Source of the DNA: Mariannaea sp. PMI_226
Taxonomy: Eukaryota; Ascomycota; Sordariomycetes; Hypocreales; Nectriaceae
NCBI GenBank assembly: GCA_024336345.1
Contig: JANFOG010000002.1
Location: 1,550,001 to 1,614,000, forward strand
Length of the DNA stretch: 64,000 nt
Direction of reading: 5' to 3'
Part shown: positions 59,449 to 64,000 of the stretch, piece by piece
How positions within the stretch are numbered: position 1 is the first letter of the stretch
Layout of the letters: every line of letters starts with the position of its first letter
The notes under the pieces: generated by a model
What the model was told of the DNA's origin: nothing
Database searches by the model: none
Seen by the model: only the letters and a program-made list of their open reading frames with translations
Translations under genes and position numbers: made by a program

Positions 59449-59799
59449 CACGAAAATCGATGCAAAAGGAAAGATGTGAAATCTGAGTATCCTCCACAGA
59501 TGAAATGGAACCGAACTGCTTCACTCGCCTAGGGGTGGAAGGTTCTGTGTTTGGGTGAAGCTGCCCATGATGGCGGGGCTCTCACACAGGCACACACCCC
59601 ACCATCAAAAATGAGGCTTTACTTCGTTAGAGGGGCGTTGCTGAGCCACGTTCCTCTGCCCAGCCACATTTTACTGGAGAGGAGCAACAAATACTGCAGT
59701 TGAGAGGCATTTGAACTAGCAGAAGAGAGAGGGAAAAAAGGAAGAATATGCAGTCAAGATGCATTCAGACATGAATAGCTGACAAAAAGAAAGAATCAT
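59449..59799. other. Cdc37 promoter/tRNA spacer
   Basis: 350 bp between the Cdc37 start and the 3' end of the minus-strand tRNA gene. It should contain the Cdc37 promoter; no other feature was seen. Confidence 0.4.
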
Positions 59800-59881
59800 T
59801 GCGTGATCTGGGAATCGAACCCAGGGCTCCCCGACGTTACTCGAATGGCAACGGAGAATTTTACCACTAAACCAATCACGC
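59800..59881 (-). tRNA. tRNA-Gly(GCC) with an 11-nt intron
   Basis: On the minus strand the gene starts GCGTGAT and closes its acceptor stem with ATCACGC, followed by an A discriminator at 59800. D-arm TTGGTTTAGTGGTAAAA; anticodon stem CTCCG paired with CGGGG; anticodon GCC at 59849-59847; T-arm CTGGG-TTCGATT-CCCAG. Between the two halves of the anticodon arm lie 11 extra bases (59845-59835) directly after position 37, the normal place of a nuclear tRNA intron. Removing them gives a 7-base loop and a 71-nt mature tRNA counting the discriminator. Confidence 0.95.
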
Positions 59882-60822
59882 TTTGATGAAAACAGGAATG
59901 GCAAATAGTATCTAAGAGCCAGGCTGCAATAGTTGATCGTTGGGAAGAGTCACCCTCTGACAAAAACACGCTGATTCGATACATAAACATGGGACCTGAA
60001 GACTGGTACAATCCTAGTAGCGATTGAATTAGAAGCTCAATAATACGGATAACAGATAGGGCAGCTATAACGGTTCCAAAATCCTAAAAGTCAGGCGCAC
60101 TGGATTATTGAGGTAGGTCCTTTATAGAACTGAAGTGCCGTTATGATACATGACTTCGCCCGTGTCCAGCTCTCTATCGATGTGCTCTGTTTTGTTTGCT
60201 TCATACAACTCGACCTACTTTTGTTTATATTAAACGCTCACTCTAGGGTTCATTCTTTGCAGGCAAGAGTGTATGTATATCAACTACTATCTCGAAGACA
60301 CATCCCCTGACCATGTAATATTTACAACCTGTAACAAATAGGCAATAAGTATCAAGATATGTGGATGCTTAGGCAACATAAACTTGCCAATAAGCTTGAC
60401 CAATCATAATTCAAGAATTAGTCCTGCAAGGTGAACACCTTATTAGTTCTTAGGAACTCTGAGTTTCCTATGTAATGCACGCAAAAATACAGAGGGCGCA
60501 AGAAGAATCTCGGAGATATCTATGCGGGTCGAACTGAGACTGCCTACCTACCTACCTACCAACAGATAGGCAGTCCACCTCAAATCAGACCCTAACCTTC
60601 AACTTCACATTTACTCAACAGTAAACCATTAAGGCCAGCAGTGGATCATTAGCTACCATAAAGACATAATTACAAAAGGCAAGTCATAACCAGCAATAAG
60701 GTCTACTGCTTCAACTTGGTCGACTCGGGCTTACAAGAGATATCAGATACCCTGCTTTTCCTTGTTCCAACTTCCTTCTCCTACCAACAACCACGATACA
60801 GTCATACGAACACAGCTCCTCT
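59882..60822. other. AT-rich spacer between tRNA-Gly and the orphan gene
   Basis: No gene supported. It contains a 9-bp inverted repeat at 60538-60546/60567-60575 enclosing a CTAC repeat. 60700-60822 is the likely promoter and leader of the downstream gene. Confidence 0.45.
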
Positions 60823-61995
60823 ATGGCTCCTACTCCCACTCTCGAAAGTGACATTGACATGGAGGATGATCCTGTTCCCGCTTTGAGTTTGTCAGACTTC
60901 CCCAGAGGCCTGACATGGGACCAACGAACAGCTGCCGAAAGGCTCATTGATTGCTTCAACCAACAACGCAAGCGCCTCCCCTACCATGTAGCTATCAGGA
61001 TTGCTCACTTGGCCAAAACCGGACTCCCCAACCGAAAGCATTCAGTCGGAGCTCCAACACTTCACAAGTATTTCAGAACAATGTTCGGTCCACGTAAAAG
61101 CATCAGACCGAGAAAACTCAGCTGGGAGAAGTGGTGGGTGCTTGCAGCCATATATGGATGTTACAATCCACGTTTGCAGCCAGCTGCGGCTGAATTCTCC
61201 CGTCGCCTTGGAAAGCATCTCGATGGCATGGAATACCCTGGTTCAATTCCTCCGCGGGTTGATAGTGAAGAAGTTGATACCCATCTCAACGACAATAACA
61301 GTGACGACGACGAAGACAAAGCAGGCCAAGGTGGGGATGACGGAAATGATGAGAAAGATGGCGGCAACCAATTTGAAAACAACACTCGAGGCGAAGAAGA
61401 CGGCCTCGTGGACGATAGCCCAGGGCCAAATCCCGAGGGTAGTCTCTTTGTCGAAAATAACCTAGCAGATCTATCGGATGCCATGAGTGACACAAAGCAT
61501 CATCTCGAAAGCATCATACCCCCCCGCCAAGAGCCCCCAGTGCTTGACAGGGTACCTTACCAAGAAATAGTGCGCGTCGACGTCCTTGATGCACTCCACG
61601 AGATGATGATAGACTGCAAACCACACAAGATTGACGATATCCAAGTATCTCCTCCACCAAATATCCTTAGTCAGGACCGCGACAACAGCAGCGACGACGA
61701 GGTTGTATTCAGCTCAAAGCAGTGCCAAACACGCCTCGAGAAAGACATGAAAGAACTAAAAGCTCTTAAACTACAAGTTACAAACCTTCAAAACACCGTT
61801 GAGACGGTGCTGAAAACACAACAAAGCCACGAGGCCCGCATGAGGCAATTGGTGGCTCCTGACGCAGTTGCATCGACTCTCGCCCTGCTGGGGGAATCAG
61901 TGGACCAGATGATACACAAAGCTACAGAATTGAGAGGACTGGCCAACATTCTTCAAGAGATATACCGCGCAAACGGCCGCTCCCAACAGTCATAA
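60823..61995 (+). CDS. Unrecognised acidic coiled-coil protein (hypothetical)
   Basis: A single open frame of 390 residues from an ATG after a CT-rich leader. I do not recognise the family. Residues 25-135 look folded (FPRGLTWDQRTAAERLIDCF, then RIAHLAKTGLPNRKH and KLSWEKWWVLAAIYGC), with aromatic and basic positions that could form a small helical, perhaps DNA- or RNA-facing, domain. Residues 145-215 are very acidic and low complexity (Asp, Asn, Glu, Gly). Residues 304-343 have heptad-like Leu and Val spacing (KELKALKLQVTNLQNTV) and probably form a coiled coil. No signal peptide or membrane segment. Codon use is less biased to C/G than that of nearby housekeeping genes. It sits beside a tRNA gene. 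It may be lineage-specific. Confidence 0.65.
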   Translation: MAPTPTLESDIDMEDDPVPALSLSDFPRGLTWDQRTAAERLIDCFNQQRKRLPYHVAIRIAHLAKTGLPNRKHSVGAPTLHKYFRTMFGPRKSIRPRKLSWEKWWVLAAIYGCYNPRLQPAAAEFSRRLGKHLDGMEYPGSIPPRVDSEEVDTHLNDNNSDDDEDKAGQGGDDGNDEKDGGNQFENNTRGEEDGLVDDSPGPNPEGSLFVENNLADLSDAMSDTKHHLESIIPPRQEPPVLDRVPYQEIVRVDVLDALHEMMIDCKPHKIDDIQVSPPPNILSQDRDNSSDDEVVFSSKQCQTRLEKDMKELKALKLQVTNLQNTVETVLKTQQSHEARMRQLVAPDAVASTLALLGESVDQMIHKATELRGLANILQEIYRANGRSQQS

Positions 61996-62491
61996 GAACG
62001 GGTGTCAAGCCAGTCGACTCTTGATGGGGGGGGGGGGGGGGCGGTAACTTACTTGTGTGAAGATATGAGACGGTTACCTATCATACCATCATTCGAATAT
62101 CACAATCCTAAAAGATCTGGGTCGGAGATGCTCTTTTTTTTTTTTTTTGGAAGAAGGGAAATTAGCCAAATCTCCACAGTAGAAATCCTTATTATTACAT
62201 CGCTCAGTCATCAGATGAAGGCAATCAGCTCTGCAATATGAACTTGAAATCCACGTATGTGGATTTTCTTTTTTGTTGACGTTGATACAAACAGTGATAC
62301 TCCTTCGCTAATGAATATTCTATCATACAGACCGATACTGGTAAAAACAAAAAAGTCCAAAAGCATCCTTTTTCTCTAACAATCCATGCCCACTCTCGGC
62401 TCTCCCTCTTTCGCCCTCCCTCTTCAATGCAGCTCGTGGCGCGCATGACAACGCATATACTAACGTACATCTTGAACAAGTTCTAGCAATC
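61996..62491. other. Convergent gap between orphan gene and Mot1
   Basis: Contains a G16 homopolymer at 62026-62041 and a poly-T run near 62132-62147; both 3' UTRs must lie here. Confidence 0.5.
62026..62041. repeat. G16 homopolymer
   Basis: Sixteen consecutive G on the + strand, 30 bp after the orphan stop codon. Such runs are prone to length error in assemblies. Confidence 0.9.
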
Positions 62492-64000
62492 TCATGACAT
62501 GGTCTTCATGAAATCGTCAAGATCGAAACTTTCCTCATATTGCTTGTTGTCCCATAACTCTCCCAGGTCATCCAGCCAAGCCTTCTTTCCAGGCTGTCTT
62601 AATACGTCGCCTGTTTCAATATCCACCATGTCTTCTTCTCGTCCTTCTAAGCCATTCTGGGGCTTCTCTGATATGAGACTTGGACCAGAGTCTCCCAAGT
62701 TGAACAAATCGAGGATCTGATCTGTATCCATTGTTGAAAGACCTGCGTTCTGCTGATTCACGACTGTTGACGCAACATCAATCTTGAAGCGCTGGAGACT
62801 AAGAATCTTCTCCTCCAGAGTTCCGCGTGTGATCAATCGATAAACATTGACGACCTTCTTCTGACCAATTCGGTGAGCTCTGTCCATGGCCTGCAAGTCT
62901 TTCTGAGGATTCCAATCATGCTCCACAAAGATGACAGTATCTGCACCCGTGAGGTTCAGACCCAAACCACCGACACTGGTGGTTAGTAGTAGGACATCAT
63001 ATGAGGGGTCGCTATTGAACTTGTTGACAATGTCCTGTCGTTTGTTGGCCTCTACTGAACCGTCGAGGCGCAAGTGTGATACTGAAGGAAGCATCTCCTT
63101 CAACACCTTGTTTTGGACCATATCCAGCATTTCCTTCATCTGACAGAAGATGAGTGCTCTGTGTGGTTTAATAGGTTGATACAAAGGATCGTTGGAATCT
63201 CCTCCCTCAACACCGATACCACAATCCACTAAGAGGTCTCTCAAGGCGGTCAGCTTAGGGGCGTGTTGGGGGTCTTCAATTGATGTGCCTTGTTTCTGTA
63301 GTATTCTCTGTGTATCATCGTAATGGTTGCTTCCGGGTTTCATAACCATGGCAGGCGAATTGCACAGCTTTCGCATATATTGTAGGGCTTGGAAGATGTG
63401 TTGCTTTGCGTCCTTGTCGTCGCGACCAGCCTCTGCTTGGATTTTCTTGCCTTGCTTCTTCGTGAAGTCTTCGAAAAGCTTCTTCTGCAGATCGCTCAAG
63501 TCGCAGTAGTAGTTTTGCAAAATCTTCGGTGGAAGATCATTGAGTACCTCTTCCTTAAGACGTCGTAGCAGGAAGGGGAGAACTTGCTTATGGAGGGCTT
63601 CAATGGCAAGGGCACCAGCTTCCTGCTCTTTCGTTGATGCCTTGCTAAATCGACTCGCGGCGATAGGCTTTGCAAATCGATCCAAGAAGACCTTTTCAGC
63701 ACCCAAGAAACCGGGCATGAGGAAGTCAAACAGAGACCACAGCTCAAGAACGTTGTTCTGGATGGGTGTACCAGTGAGAATGAGGCGGTGATTGCTTGCA
63801 AGGCGCTTCACTGCCTGGGTGATCTTGGCCTTAGGGTTCTTGATGAGATGGCCCTCATCCAGGACAACGTAGTTCCAGTTATGTTTGTCGAGAATGTCGG
63901 AGTCGTTGCGGCAAACATCGTATGATGTAATAACAATATCAGTTTGTCCAAGCCTCTCCTTAATGGCCTTTCGTTCCGAAGGTGGCCCAACGTACGCCGT
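62492..64000 (-). CDS. TBP-associated ATPase Mot1 (BTAF1), C-terminal part only
   Basis: The frame is open from the window's right edge (64000) to a stop at 62492, so the 5' part is missing; 502 codons are seen. Mot1 is a Swi2/Snf2 ATPase that uses ATP to strip TBP from DNA. Visible helicase motifs are VVLDEGHLIKNPK (motif II, with the DEGH of this subfamily), LTGTPIQNNVLELWSLFDF (motif III), the RecA2 stretch HLRLDGSVEANKRQDIV, TTSVGGLGLNLTGADTVIF (V) and AMDRAHRIGQKK (VI). The tail TVVNQQNAGLSTMDTDQILDLFN and the final DLDDFMKTMS fit Mot1 rather than other Snf2 proteins. The N-terminal HEAT repeats would lie beyond the edge. No intron is seen in this part. Confidence 0.93.
   Translation of the reverse strand, partial: TAYVGPPSERKAIKERLGQTDIVITSYDVCRNDSDILDKHNWNYVVLDEGHLIKNPKAKITQAVKRLASNHRLILTGTPIQNNVLELWSLFDFLMPGFLGAEKVFLDRFAKPIAASRFSKASTKEQEAGALAIEALHKQVLPFLLRRLKEEVLNDLPPKILQNYYCDLSDLQKKLFEDFTKKQGKKIQAEAGRDDKDAKQHIFQALQYMRKLCNSPAMVMKPGSNHYDDTQRILQKQGTSIEDPQHAPKLTALRDLLVDCGIGVEGGDSNDPLYQPIKPHRALIFCQMKEMLDMVQNKVLKEMLPSVSHLRLDGSVEANKRQDIVNKFNSDPSYDVLLLTTSVGGLGLNLTGADTVIFVEHDWNPQKDLQAMDRAHRIGQKKVVNVYRLITRGTLEEKILSLQRFKIDVASTVVNQQNAGLSTMDTDQILDLFNLGDSGPSLISEKPQNGLEGREEDMVDIETGDVLRQPGKKAWLDDLGELWDNKQYEESFDLDDFMKTMS

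Noticed and set aside
60823..62491. Possible secondary-metabolite or defence cluster at the right end
   Set aside because: Only one unrecognised gene lies between housekeeping genes (Cdc37, tRNA-Gly, Mot1); no synthase, transporter or NLR-type gene is present.
1..64000. CRISPR array, bacterial operons or plasmid features
   Set aside because: All genes are spliced eukaryotic genes; the tandem repeats seen are microsatellites without spacer structure.

Overview
The window is nuclear DNA of a filamentous ascomycete, most likely a Sordariomycete and plausibly of the order Hypocreales. The evidence is short introns (about 55-250 nt) with GT..AG ends and CTAAC/CTGAC branch sites, wide pyrimidine-rich intergenic spaces, fungus-specific proteins (Zn2Cys6 regulator, Ecl1-type zinc protein, a Pex26-like protein), and a transposon whose damage matches repeat-induced point mutation (RIP). 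The species cannot be named from sequence alone. Exon structures were worked out by hand from splice signals; every multi-exon model below closes in frame.

Layout, left to right. 1-7029: no gene supported, probably distal intergenic DNA followed by a long CT-rich promoter/leader. 7030-8145 (+): Ecl1-type zinc protein. 12460-16681 (-): Drs2-class P4-ATPase flippase. 18745-20027: RIP-killed Tc1/mariner element with intact terminal inverted repeats. 21319-22341 (-): epoxide hydrolase-like alpha/beta hydrolase. 23454-24575 (-) and 25017-25465 (+): a divergent pair of splicing-linked genes, a pinin/MemA protein and the SF3b subunit Rds3/PHF5A. 25785-27261 (-): tail-anchored Pex26-like peroxin. 29081-30783 (-): haspin kinase. 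32100-33525 (+): CCDC47 homologue of the ER. 34826-37713 (-): seven-exon Zn2Cys6 transcription factor.

37714-43815 holds no gene I can support. 43816-45376 (-) and 48043-49871 (+) are GABA aminotransferase and succinate-semialdehyde dehydrogenase, the two consecutive enzymes of the GABA shunt, placed head to head. 52440-53036 is a remnant of an LTR retrotransposon (one LTR plus a primer-binding site). 53207-53894 (-): small thiamine-binding/Ecm15-type protein. 54531-55628 (-): secreted, probably GPI-anchored PLC-like phosphodiesterase. 57847-59448 (-): Cdc37 co-chaperone. 59800-59881 (-): tRNA-Gly(GCC) with an 11-nt intron. 60823-61995 (+): an unrecognised acidic coiled-coil protein. 62492-64000 (-): C-terminal part of the Mot1 ATPase, cut by the window edge.

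Most of the window is ordinary housekeeping euchromatin. The unusual material is the two transposon relics, the GABA-shunt gene pair, the splicing-factor gene pair, the His-tailed pinin, the orphan next to the tRNA, and several motif-dense non-coding blocks. I did not find a clearly new multi-gene system.
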